Translations under genes and position numbers: made by a program
Shown here: one piece after another, positions 17,585 through 25,337 of the stretch
How the letters are laid out: the number at the start of each line of letters is the position of its first letter
Position numbering within the stretch: position 1 is the first letter of the stretch
Assembly: GCA_031255285.1 (NCBI GenBank)
Contig: JAIRSU010000026.1
Coordinates: 1 to 49,917, forward strand
Direction: 5' to 3'
Length of the DNA: 49,917 nucleotides
From: Treponema sp.
GTDB lineage: Bacteria; Spirochaetota; Spirochaetia; Treponematales; Breznakiellaceae
Notes under the pieces: model-generated
The model's database searches: none
Seen by the model: the letters and a program-made list of their open reading frames with translations, nothing else
Told to the model about the DNA's origin: nothing

Positions 17585-18736
17585 ATGAAATTTTTCCTTT
17601 TATCCCCGCCGGCGGTACTCATAGTTCTTATATCAATGGCGTGTAATTTCTCCTTTGGAAACAGTGAAGAGACTATTTCTCAAGAAGATGAAATTATTGT
17701 GCGTTTAAAAGACCACGTTACTACTATTGTTAGTCATTATAAAGGTAAGCTTATCTCATGGGATGTGGTAAATGAAGCCATATCACCTGCACTCGATAAC
17801 CCGAATGATTGGAAAGACTGTCTCCGCAGGAAAAACAGAAACGGGGACATAGGGAGTAGGGAGATTTCTTGGTACGACGCTGTCGGTCCCGAATATGTAG
17901 AAATAGCGTTCAAAGCCGCACGGGACGCGGACCGCGATGTGAAACTTTACTACAACGACTACAATCTTAACAACCCAGACAAGGCACGGGCGGTTTATAA
18001 CATGGTTAAGGACATAAACGAACGGTTTCCTGATTATGGCGGTAGACGCCTGATAGACGGAATTGGCATGCAGTCCCATCACGGCGTGTGGACCGACCCC
18101 GCAACGATGGAAGCTTCTATTAAGCTATTCGAATCGCTTGACGTGGAAATCAGCATAAGCGAGCTGGATATACAGGGTGTTACTTACGTTGGTGGGAATC
18201 CGCAATTTTCTGAAGATTGGCGACAAGAGCAGGCACAGCAATATGCGGCTATGTTCAAGATTTTCATCGAACGCGCGGACTCTATCACTCGCATTACATT
18301 CTGGGGACTCGACGACGGAACGAGCTGGCGTAGAGACACAAAGCCTACGCTTTTTGACGCAGACTTTACAGCGAAACCTGCGTTCTATGCGGTGAAAAAC
18401 CCAAATACGGTGAATTTTGCAGACGGTGGTTCTATTATGGATTTTGATCCCCTATATACCCGCTATATGGATAAGTTCCTCATCGGCAATGTCGTTTCGC
18501 CAAGCGACTTGTCAGATAGCGGAATGCGCTTTAGTTATCTGAGAAAGCATTTCAACACTGTTACCGCAGAGAACGCCATGAAGCCAGAGGCGTTGCGGAC
18601 TCAAAATAAAGGTTTTAATTTTACCCAAGCCGATGCTCTTGTTAAAGCGGTTACAGATGCGGATCTACAAATGCATGGACATACGCTTGTGTGGCATTCT
18701 CAGTCTCCCACGTGGCTTACTACCCGGACGAGATAA
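17585..18736 (+). CDS. GH10 xylanase-like lipoprotein with swapped domain halves
   Basis: A 383-residue lipoprotein (lipobox LISMAC, Cys20). From about residue 30 to 270 it matches the second part of a GH10 barrel: SHYKGKLISWDVVNEA with acid/base Glu64, YYNDYNLNN, IDGIGMQSHH, EISISELDI with nucleophile Glu193 and TFWGLDDGTSWR. Residues about 288-383 then match the first part of a GH10 barrel: YMDKFLIGNVVSPSDL, HFNTVTAENAMKPE and HGHTLVWHSQSPTWL, where it stops. All eight strands seem present in order 4-8 then 1-3, so it reads as a circular permutation with the cut in the loop after strand 3. The alternative is a remnant of two tandem GH10 domains. AGAGGAAC precedes ATG 17585. It shares the transcript of the first xylanase. 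Confidence 0.85.
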   Translation: MKFFLLSPPAVLIVLISMACNFSFGNSEETISQEDEIIVRLKDHVTTIVSHYKGKLISWDVVNEAISPALDNPNDWKDCLRRKNRNGDIGSREISWYDAVGPEYVEIAFKAARDADRDVKLYYNDYNLNNPDKARAVYNMVKDINERFPDYGGRRLIDGIGMQSHHGVWTDPATMEASIKLFESLDVEISISELDIQGVTYVGGNPQFSEDWRQEQAQQYAAMFKIFIERADSITRITFWGLDDGTSWRRDTKPTLFDADFTAKPAFYAVKNPNTVNFADGGSIMDFDPLYTRYMDKFLIGNVVSPSDLSDSGMRFSYLRKHFNTVTAENAMKPEALRTQNKGFNFTQADALVKAVTDADLQMHGHTLVWHSQSPTWLTTRTR

Positions 18737-18777
18737 ATTAACTTGCTTTTTGAGACTATCAAACTTTGTTTAAAGGC

Positions 18778-18817
18778 AAGGCGTGCTCTGTTCGCCTGAA
18801 CTTTGCACGCTTTGTTT
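18778..18817 (+). terminator. Terminator of the xylan locus
   Basis: GCGTGC (18781-18786) pairs with GCACGC (18805-18810), extended by flanking A/T pairs, followed by TTTGTTT. It lies 45 bp after the second GH10 gene. Confidence 0.6.
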
Positions 18818-18922
18818 CACTAAAGCCTCTACATTCCTTTGTTTTCATATTTCCTCAGACAAAGATTTTAGGAGTTTCTAGCGCATAAGTGATAAGGATA
18901 TTTGCCAACACATAGTTAAAGC

Positions 18923-18951
18923 TTGGCTTTTACGGTGATATTTGCTATTAT
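18923..18951 (+). promoter_or_regulatory. Promoter of the BMP lipoprotein gene
   Basis: TTGGCT (18923-18928), 17-bp spacer, TATTAT (18946-18951). Transcription would start near 18958, at the edge of the AAGGAGG ribosome-binding site (18957-18963). Confidence 0.6.
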
Positions 18952-18968
18952 CAATTAAGGAGGAAACC

Positions 18969-19937
18969 TTGAAAAAACTGAAGTTCTTACTATTATTCGC
19001 CGCTCTTTTAATGAACTGTAAGGCAGAAAAGCAGACGACTATAGTCGGCGTCTTTGTGCCGGGCGTTATAGCAGGCAGTCCCATCTATGAAATGATGGCG
19101 CAAGGCGTCCAGAAGGCGTGCGCTGAAAAGAATATATCTGTTACGGTGGTGGAAGCCGGCTATAATCAAGCGGAGTGGGAGCCGTCCTTGACATCAATGT
19201 CCGCAGGCGGTAGATACGCGCTTATTGTATCATCAAACCCTTCGCTTCCCGCTATCGCGGTATCGGTATCAGCAAAGTTTCCAAAACAGAAATTCCTCTT
19301 GCTTGATGGCGAGCTTGCCGGCAATCCTTCTGTCTATACCTTACGTTACGATCAGTATGAACAATTCTTCATGGCAGGATCCATTGCGGGGTTGGTAACA
19401 ATGGAGTGTGGGGGAGAAAAGAAAGTCGGACTCTTGGCGGGACAGGAATATCCAACTATGAACGAAATTATTCTCCCCGCTTATCTTGAAGGGACAAGGG
19501 CTATCGCGACTGATTTCAACGTCGACTTCCGCGTGTTGGGCAATTGGTTTGATGCAGGAAAAGCCGCTGAAATCGCAATAGATATGTTTAATCGCGGTTC
19601 CTATGTCATCCTCTGCGTAGCAGGCGGTGCAAACGAAGGTGTTGTGCAGACTGCCGCGGAACGTGGTACGAAAGTGGTCTGGGCAGATACCAATGGCTAC
19701 GGTGTTCGACCGGGCGTCGTGATCGGAAGTTCAGTCGTTCATCAAGACAAAGCGGCTTATGAAAAAACTCGCCTCTTCTTGGAAGGCGGCTTGCCTTTTG
19801 GCGAAGCGGAAATGGTCGGTGTGAAAGACGGATACGTTGAATTCATACAGAACGACGCTAACTATATCAGTGCAGTGAGTGAAGCCGTCCGTACAAAACA
19901 AATGGAAATAGTTGAAGGACTATTGAATAATAAATAA
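18969..19937 (+). CDS. BMP-family basic membrane lipoprotein (nucleoside-type ABC binding protein)
   Basis: A 322-residue periplasmic-binding-fold lipoprotein of the BMP/PnrA/TmpC family, whose studied spirochaete members bind purine nucleosides. The lipobox is ALLMNC. The start is TTG 18969, 5 nt after AAGGAGG; the frame is open to 18942 but that part holds the promoter. Motifs include GVFVPGVIAGSPIYEMMAQGV and LLAGQEYPTMNEIILPAYLEGTRA. A single permease gene follows. The ATPase and second permease normally found in this system are absent, so it must use parts encoded elsewhere or be incomplete. Confidence 0.88.
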   Translation: MKKLKFLLLFAALLMNCKAEKQTTIVGVFVPGVIAGSPIYEMMAQGVQKACAEKNISVTVVEAGYNQAEWEPSLTSMSAGGRYALIVSSNPSLPAIAVSVSAKFPKQKFLLLDGELAGNPSVYTLRYDQYEQFFMAGSIAGLVTMECGGEKKVGLLAGQEYPTMNEIILPAYLEGTRAIATDFNVDFRVLGNWFDAGKAAEIAIDMFNRGSYVILCVAGGANEGVVQTAAERGTKVVWADTNGYGVRPGVVIGSSVVHQDKAAYEKTRLFLEGGLPFGEAEMVGVKDGYVEFIQNDANYISAVSEAVRTKQMEIVEGLLNNK

Positions 19938-20012
19938 ATGGTTCAGAAAATCTGATTAAATCGAGCTTACCTTATTTCGTTGAATAATATATCTTCCTAA
20001 ATAATACCGAGA

Positions 20013-20864
20013 ATGACTACAATCATCGGCATAGCCGTTTCGACAACTCCTCTCTTCTTTGCGTCGCTTGGGGCGCTTTTGACGGAATTCGCAGGCGTTC
20101 TTGGTATATTCATTGAAGGTTTCATGAATATGGGGGCGTTTCTTTCTTATTTTTTCATGATAAAAACAAATTCCGTACTCATAGCGAGTTGTTTGACGAT
20201 TGTTCTCTGTGCGAGTGCGGGCTGGGGGTTGGCACGTTTTGTCGCCGTCAGCGACGCAAATCCCTTTATCGTAGGGCTTGCGGTGAATCTCGCAGCGGAC
20301 GGATTGACATCCACACTCTCTTATGCATGGTCCGGGACGCGAGGAGTACTACGGAATACTACCGGCTTGGACATGGCTCGGTTTCTGCCGTTCTTCGCAT
20401 ATATAGCTATTGGATGCTTTGCTGCCGTATGGTTTATAGCTTATCGAACAAGGGTGGGGTTACGACTTCGCATTGTTGGGGCTTCGGCACAGTTCGCGGC
20501 GGAGCGAGGTTTTGATGCAACACGGTTCACAGCGGGTGCATGGTCCATTGCCGCTATGTTCGCCGCCATTGCCGGTGCTTGTCTTACGTTCAGAGTAGGC
20601 GCATATACACCCGGCGGCGCAAGCGGACGAGGATGGATAGCACTCGCTACAGTGTTTCTGGGTTTCAGACGTGTATGGGGAACCGCGCTTGCGGCGTTGT
20701 TCTTCGCCCTTGTCGAACGTGCAAGCATAATAGCGCAAGGTTTGAACGTCTTGTCGGGAACTGTTCTATTAGGATTACCTTCTCTTTTAGCTCTCGTGTT
20801 TTATACACTGTCTTGCATCGTGAAAGAATTAAAAAAAGGAAAAGAGGGAAAACATGAAGTATGA
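20013..20864 (+). CDS. ABC transporter permease, nucleoside (BMP) type
   Basis: Inner-membrane permease of 283 residues with about eight hydrophobic segments, of the NupQ/BPD_transp_2 class. MTTIIGIAVSTTPLFFASLGALLTE and IEGFMNMGAF are characteristic of these permeases, and RIVGASAQFAAERGFD is the ATPase-contact region. It follows the BMP gene by 75 bp. No ribosome-binding site precedes ATG 20013. A weak TTGAAT-N16-TAATAC promoter (19980-20007) ends 5 bp before the start, so a leaderless transcript is possible. It is the only membrane gene of this transporter here. Confidence 0.83.
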   Translation: MTTIIGIAVSTTPLFFASLGALLTEFAGVLGIFIEGFMNMGAFLSYFFMIKTNSVLIASCLTIVLCASAGWGLARFVAVSDANPFIVGLAVNLAADGLTSTLSYAWSGTRGVLRNTTGLDMARFLPFFAYIAIGCFAAVWFIAYRTRVGLRLRIVGASAQFAAERGFDATRFTAGAWSIAAMFAAIAGACLTFRVGAYTPGGASGRGWIALATVFLGFRRVWGTALAALFFALVERASIIAQGLNVLSGTVLLGLPSLLALVFYTLSCIVKELKKGKEGKHEV

Positions 20865-20922
20865 TAATATGTTTACATTTATGGTTACGCCTATAAATGC
20901 TTATCATATAAGTCACAACTAT

Positions 20923-21828
20923 TCACTTTACTTTCCATTTACCATCTACTTTTTCAAAGAATGAAAAAGGGACGTCTACCTGCGCGGCATTTTCCGATGT
21001 AATTTTTATGCTTCTCGTTACAACATTAATTTCTCTTACGTACCATGATTCGCCGTTGTAGAGGACTTTCGCACCTTCCTGTGGGCTGTTGCGATGCTGT
21101 TCGTTGTAGAAGCTATATTCATAGGCAAGGCAGCATAAGAGGCGCTCGCACTGACCGGATATTTTATTGGAATTCAAGGACATACCTTGTTCTTTTGCCA
21201 TTTTCATCGATACGGGCTTGAGTTTATCAGAAATGGCATGGCAACAGAAGCGCCTTCCACAGATACCAAGTCCGCCAAGAAAACGTGCCTCGTCCCGTAT
21301 ACCGATCTGTCGAAGCTCTATCCGAGCCTTGAACACGCTAACCATATCCTTGACAAGTTCTCGAAAATCGACTCGACTCTCGGCCGTGAAAAAAAACAGA
21401 ATTTTTGGGTCTTCTAACAAGTAGTGCACGGAAACAAGTTTCATTTCGAGATTATGCGCGGCTATTTTCTCTTTGGCTATGTTAAAAGCATTTCTTTCCG
21501 ATTCCTTATTTGCTAGGGATCTTTCGATGTCAACGGTTGTAGCAACCCGGTCTATGAGTGAGAACTCAAAATAGAGTGGGACCTTATTCACTTGTCCTAA
21601 AACTTGCGCCAGATCCTTACCATAGCGCGTAGGTACTACCACCATACACCGGTCTTCAAGTTGGTCTCCGTAAGTCGCAAGAAATGTCTCCTTAGAATAA
21701 GGCAACCGTAGTCTGTAAACGAGAGTATCGGGAGTTATCTCTCTATTCGCCAGAATGACATCAGGTTCGGCTATCGCTAAACCGACATTGTATTCTAATT
21801 CTGAAATGTCCTCATCAAAATCATTCAT
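20923..21828 (-). CDS. ricT: PSP1-domain protein RicT (YaaT)
   Basis: A 301-residue PSP1-domain protein. In Bacillus, RicT joins RicA and RicF in an iron-sulfur-containing complex affecting RNA processing and development. The cysteine set is visible in GLGICGRRFCCHA and GQCERLLCCLAYE. The start at ATG 21828 is chosen because AAGGA lies 7 nt upstream; the frame extends to 21939 without a better signal. It follows yaaR, and that pairing also occurs in Firmicutes. It is the last gene of a bactofilin/peptidase cluster, so an envelope or shape role is possible here, but that is inference. Confidence 0.87.
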   Translation of the reverse strand: MNDFDEDISELEYNVGLAIAEPDVILANREITPDTLVYRLRLPYSKETFLATYGDQLEDRCMVVVPTRYGKDLAQVLGQVNKVPLYFEFSLIDRVATTVDIERSLANKESERNAFNIAKEKIAAHNLEMKLVSVHYLLEDPKILFFFTAESRVDFRELVKDMVSVFKARIELRQIGIRDEARFLGGLGICGRRFCCHAISDKLKPVSMKMAKEQGMSLNSNKISGQCERLLCCLAYEYSFYNEQHRNSPQEGAKVLYNGESWYVREINVVTRSIKITSENAAQVDVPFSFFEKVDGKWKVK

Positions 21829-21962
21829 AGCAGAGTCCTTATTTGCCGAATTGACGACGATATATACTTTTGACCTTATTAAAGACAGTTCTATCTTTCT
21901 TGGCAATAGGGAATTTTCTCTATTTTTCAGTATGTTCAAAACATATCGGGAGACGGCGAATT

Positions 21963-22472
21963 CTATTCCAGTAAATCTACCAGAAGCCCATTAATTTCTT
22001 CAAGGCGAGCGAGTATCTTCATTTGATCGGTTTGCCCTGTAAGTACTATCATAGCAAGCTGTTCGAGTTTCTGGTCGACGACCTTCACTTGAAGAAAAAC
22101 TTTCTGACATTCTTCACGTTTTCTGCGAATGCCGGTCTGTTTTTCTATGTCATAAGTATTTTTTACAATAAAATTAAGGAAATTACGCACGGCATTCTTG
22201 TAATGGAGAATTTCTTGAAGAAGTGGACGATTTTTTAATTCGTCTCCCCTGCTGTGAACTTCGTCCATCAGTATGTTGATAGTTTCCTGTGTGACTGGGA
22301 AGTTTTCCATATCAGCGATTTCAGGATCCTGTTCCAATTTTTCAAGTAAGTTAAAAAATTGAAATTTCGCGTACGTAGATTTTGTTTTCTTGGACTTGGA
22401 ATTCTGAACGGCGGCTGGTTGAAAGAATGGAGAAGCCATGTCAACCGTTGAAAAACCATTTATTTTTTCCAT
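21963..22472 (-). CDS. YaaR family protein (DUF327)
   Basis: A 169-residue, mostly helical cytoplasmic protein of the YaaR/DUF327 family. Function unknown; in Bacillus it lies near yaaT. The conserved helical core includes HSRGDELKNRPLLQEILHYKNAVRNFLNFIV and the IRRKREECQKV region. Its ATG at 22472 overlaps the last 13 bases of the bactofilin gene and has no own ribosome-binding site, so translation is probably coupled. Confidence 0.85.
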   Translation of the reverse strand: MEKINGFSTVDMASPFFQPAAVQNSKSKKTKSTYAKFQFFNLLEKLEQDPEIADMENFPVTQETINILMDEVHSRGDELKNRPLLQEILHYKNAVRNFLNFIVKNTYDIEKQTGIRRKREECQKVFLQVKVVDQKLEQLAMIVLTGQTDQMKILARLEEINGLLVDLLE

Positions 22473-22888
22473 TTTTTAGATTCTTTTGAACTTGAAAGCG
22501 CCAAGCGAATATCTTTGATGTCTTGGTACTTGGCAATAGTTGCGTCCCATTCTTCGGCGGTTGAACAGACCGCGACCTTGCCATGAATAAGACAACCGTC
22601 ATCTGCCTGTATACGCCGCGTGATAATGTCGCCCATAACAAGCCCACTCGCAAGCACGACGAGTCTTTCACTGGCAATGACATTACCATAAACGACTCCA
22701 CCTATAGTTATCGTTGTTCCAGATACGTCGCTCTTCATACGTGCTTTTTCGCTAATGACAATCCTGCCTTTTGAGTGAAGGTTCCCTCGTACACTACCGT
22801 CCACCCGGGTGAATCCACGGGTTTCAACATCGCCTACAACGTTTGAACCGTCTCCTATTATTGTGTTTAGAACAAATTCTTTAGACAT
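22460..22888 (-). CDS. Bactofilin
   Basis: A 142-residue bactofilin, a bacterial cytoskeletal protein that forms filaments from a right-handed beta-helix. The repeated short beta turns are visible (IIGDGSNVVGDVETRGFTRVDGSVRGNLHSKGRIVISEKARM and so on) between short disordered tails. The frame is open to 23116, but ATG 22888 starts the conserved region and has an AGGG site upstream. It lies 13 bp after an M23 peptidase gene; the bactofilin-M23 pairing is widespread and in other bacteria localises peptidoglycan cutting to control cell shape. Confidence 0.92.
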   Translation of the reverse strand: MSKEFVLNTIIGDGSNVVGDVETRGFTRVDGSVRGNLHSKGRIVISEKARMKSDVSGTTITIGGVVYGNVIASERLVVLASGLVMGDIITRRIQADDGCLIHGKVAVCSTAEEWDATIAKYQDIKDIRLALSSSKESKKWKK

Positions 22889-22901
22889 TATTATCCCTGC
22901 A

Positions 22902-23939
22902 TTACTGCCTATTTTGTACTCTCGCCAGAGAGGAGCGGATGTTGAGATATTTCTGAGGATCAACGACATCGGAGCCGATATGAACTTCGTAATGCAGATG
23001 GGGACCCGTTGAGAGACCAGTATTGCCAATATACCCAATAATCTCGTTCTGTTGAATACGCTGACCCGTTCTGACTCGCACACTGAGCAGATGTCCATAA
23101 CGAGTATAGAAACCATGCTTGTGTTTTATAATAATATAATTACCGAATCCACCCGGGTCGTAATCAACGGTAACGATCTGTCCATCTGCGGACGCGACAA
23201 TCGGGTCACCCTGACGATAGGTGGAGAGGTCCATACCCTTATGAATGTAATATTGTCCAGTGAAGGGATTCTTCTGCTGTCCGAACCCAAAGGAAACGTG
23301 CCCTATGCCACCCTTTATGGGCCAAATGCTGGGAATCTCTGTGAGGAGGGCGCTTTGCGAATTAAGCAGAGTGCCGATTTCCGTTATCGGTTTTATCGCT
23401 GTTTCAAGGTAGCTACTGAGCTGCTGAAGGTCGTTTATCTCCTGCATTGAACCTTCCGGCATTTCCTGAATGTTAAAAAGCGAAGAAAGGTCGCTATCTT
23501 GAGAGGATGTACCTTCAGAATTCGTCACATCCACTCCAAGCGAGGAGAGTGTACTGGAAAGAGCCGACTCGAAACTTTTTGCCTTTAACATGAGCTTTTT
23601 CGTCTCGTCGCGTATCTGGTCAAGGCTCGCTTGAGTCGCTTGGAGGCGGTTATCTTTATCAGAGAAGGTAATACTTGCACCTCCCAACCGCAAACTCCCA
23701 TGATAAAAGACCCCCATACACAATCCCACAAGTGTGAGGACAAAGCATAGAATCGTTAATATATTTATGTGAAGATTATAAACCCTTTTCTCAGAATGAG
23801 GAACAAGAACTACCGTATATTGTTTTATCAGCCCTCTAAAGATCAACTTAAAGAAGCTTCCGACACTCCCGATAACACGAATAGCTCCTCGTTTCATCTT
23901 TTGTACAACTTTATTTTCAAAACGTTTGTAATTATGCAT
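22902..23939 (-). CDS. M23 (LytM) family peptidase with membrane anchor
   Basis: A 345-residue envelope protein. A basic cytoplasmic N-terminus, one membrane segment (about 57-80), a coiled region (about 90-200) and a C-terminal M23 domain are visible. The zinc ligands appear in YYIHKGMDLS and GPHLHYEVHIG, with HGFYTRYGHL between them, so it should be an active endopeptidase cutting peptidoglycan cross-links. The bactofilin gene follows immediately, which suggests the two act together in cell shape. The ATG at 23939 is preceded by AGGCGGTAGG. Confidence 0.92.
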   Translation of the reverse strand: MHNYKRFENKVVQKMKRGAIRVIGSVGSFFKLIFRGLIKQYTVVLVPHSEKRVYNLHINILTILCFVLTLVGLCMGVFYHGSLRLGGASITFSDKDNRLQATQASLDQIRDETKKLMLKAKSFESALSSTLSSLGVDVTNSEGTSSQDSDLSSLFNIQEMPEGSMQEINDLQQLSSYLETAIKPITEIGTLLNSQSALLTEIPSIWPIKGGIGHVSFGFGQQKNPFTGQYYIHKGMDLSTYRQGDPIVASADGQIVTVDYDPGGFGNYIIIKHKHGFYTRYGHLLSVRVRTGQRIQQNEIIGYIGNTGLSTGPHLHYEVHIGSDVVDPQKYLNIRSSLARVQNRQ

Positions 23940-24144
23940 ACCTACCGCCTGTTTGTAAAGAACCAGTTTAATACCAAAGCAATTTTAAGATATTCCCATT
24001 CTTGCATATAAAAGAAATAATGTCAAGCTTTTTTGGGTGTCAAAAGACAAAAGTTTTTTTACGATGTTTGACGTCGTTGAAGCTTTCTCTTCCATTCTGC
24101 GACACAGTATTCATTCTTACATTATAAAATGTATCTTACCCAAA

Positions 24145-24174
24145 GAGAGAATACATCATAAGATATATTCTCTC
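24145..24174. terminator. Hairpin after the outer-membrane-protein gene
   Basis: GAGAGAATA (24145-24153) and TATTCTCTC (24166-24174) form a 9-bp stem with a 12-base loop, 44 bp downstream of the reverse-strand gene. The following T-run is poor, so it may be a 3' stability stem. Confidence 0.45.
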
Positions 24175-24217
24175 AAATAAGATAGTTCTTGTCAGTAAGT
24201 TACGAGCATCTCGCTCG

Positions 24218-25195
24218 TTATATCTGCATCCGTACTCCCATGGTAGCACCGTAGTTCGAATCTATGAAGTTGTACATACCTGTAAGGTCAAACTTAACGA
24301 TAAACACATTCAAAGAAAGTCCCAAGAACGCACGGAATGTCCAGCCTTCTGCCGCAACGATTGACGAAAAACCGTTTGCGGAGAGCTTGTCAAGACCCGG
24401 AACGCCAGCACTCGCCAACTTCTCTTTGATTTCCGAGATAGCGGCATTATCAACATCGCTTCCATCATATCTTATCTTGGATTCAACTGAATAACCCATG
24501 TTTGACCACGCATAACTCGCTCCAAATCCAGCGTAGGGCGTGATAATCAAGAATGACTTAGAAACCTGTGCCTTTAAGTCTATACTTTTTGTCTCCCAAG
24601 AGAAGGTCGCTTCAGGTTGGGTAAGCGTAAGTACTTTTTCGTCGACATTAAAAGAAACGCCATTATCCAGAGGCGCGGTGAGCGCACCTTTCAGGAAATT
24701 GAAACCAACGCCCACGGATATTCTCGGTAAAATCACGTTGCCCTCCACAACTGCGAAGCGGATGTCCGCACCCGCCAGTAAGTGGTCAATCTTGAGGCGG
24801 TCTCCAAAGTCGACTTGAGGCAGAATACCGAATTTCACTCCTACGTCAAAAGGCAGGAAAAAGCCGCCGAGCCGCCCTTCCACAACATAAGAAGACAGGA
24901 GCATTTCTCCTATGGGAAGCGATACCCCGAAATTATCCAATAAATCATCAAAAGCGACAGAATTCAAAGAAGTAAAGCCGCCAGACACCCCAACGCCGAA
25001 ATGCGGCGGAACTCCAAGAAACTTGCCAATATATGCATCCGACCAATTTAGACCCATACTAGCATTAAAAGGAAGAGACATGGCAAGTTCTGATGAAAAA
25101 CTATCAACATTCTTTTGTAAGTCGGCAAGGTCGACGCCAAAACCATTAAAAACAACCGTCAGAGCGACAGCCGTAACAATAAAATTTCTTTTCAT
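24218..25195 (-). CDS. Predicted outer-membrane beta-barrel protein
   Basis: A 325-residue exported protein with a signal peptide (MKRNFIVTAVALTVVFNGFG, cleavage about 20). Alternating hydrophobic and polar glycine-rich strands run through it (FGVGVSGGF, RLGGFFLPFDVGVKFGI, ISVGVGFNF, YAGFGASYAW), and the C-terminus is a strand-like YGATMGVRMQI, as in barrel proteins of treponemes. No enzyme motif is visible. AAGGAG precedes the ATG. The family name is unclear; a FadL-like or other spirochaete porin are options. Confidence 0.7.
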   Translation of the reverse strand: MKRNFIVTAVALTVVFNGFGVDLADLQKNVDSFSSELAMSLPFNASMGLNWSDAYIGKFLGVPPHFGVGVSGGFTSLNSVAFDDLLDNFGVSLPIGEMLLSSYVVEGRLGGFFLPFDVGVKFGILPQVDFGDRLKIDHLLAGADIRFAVVEGNVILPRISVGVGFNFLKGALTAPLDNGVSFNVDEKVLTLTQPEATFSWETKSIDLKAQVSKSFLIITPYAGFGASYAWSNMGYSVESKIRYDGSDVDNAAISEIKEKLASAGVPGLDKLSANGFSSIVAAEGWTFRAFLGLSLNVFIVKFDLTGMYNFIDSNYGATMGVRMQI

Positions 25196-25337
25196 GGTAA
25201 ACTCCTTAATTTAGAAACAGTTTAGAAAGTACGCTATGTTTTCTACCTTACAACCTTTTGTTATTCTGTTACACTACATATCTTTCAATCTTTTCCAGTA
25301 TACAAAAAGGCCAAAATATTGTAAAGTCTTACAGGTA

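Noticed and set aside
17585-18736. Second GH10 gene as a simple truncated pseudogene
   Set aside because: It has a signal peptide, a ribosome-binding site, no internal stop and all segments of a GH10 barrel, although a tandem-duplication remnant remains possible.
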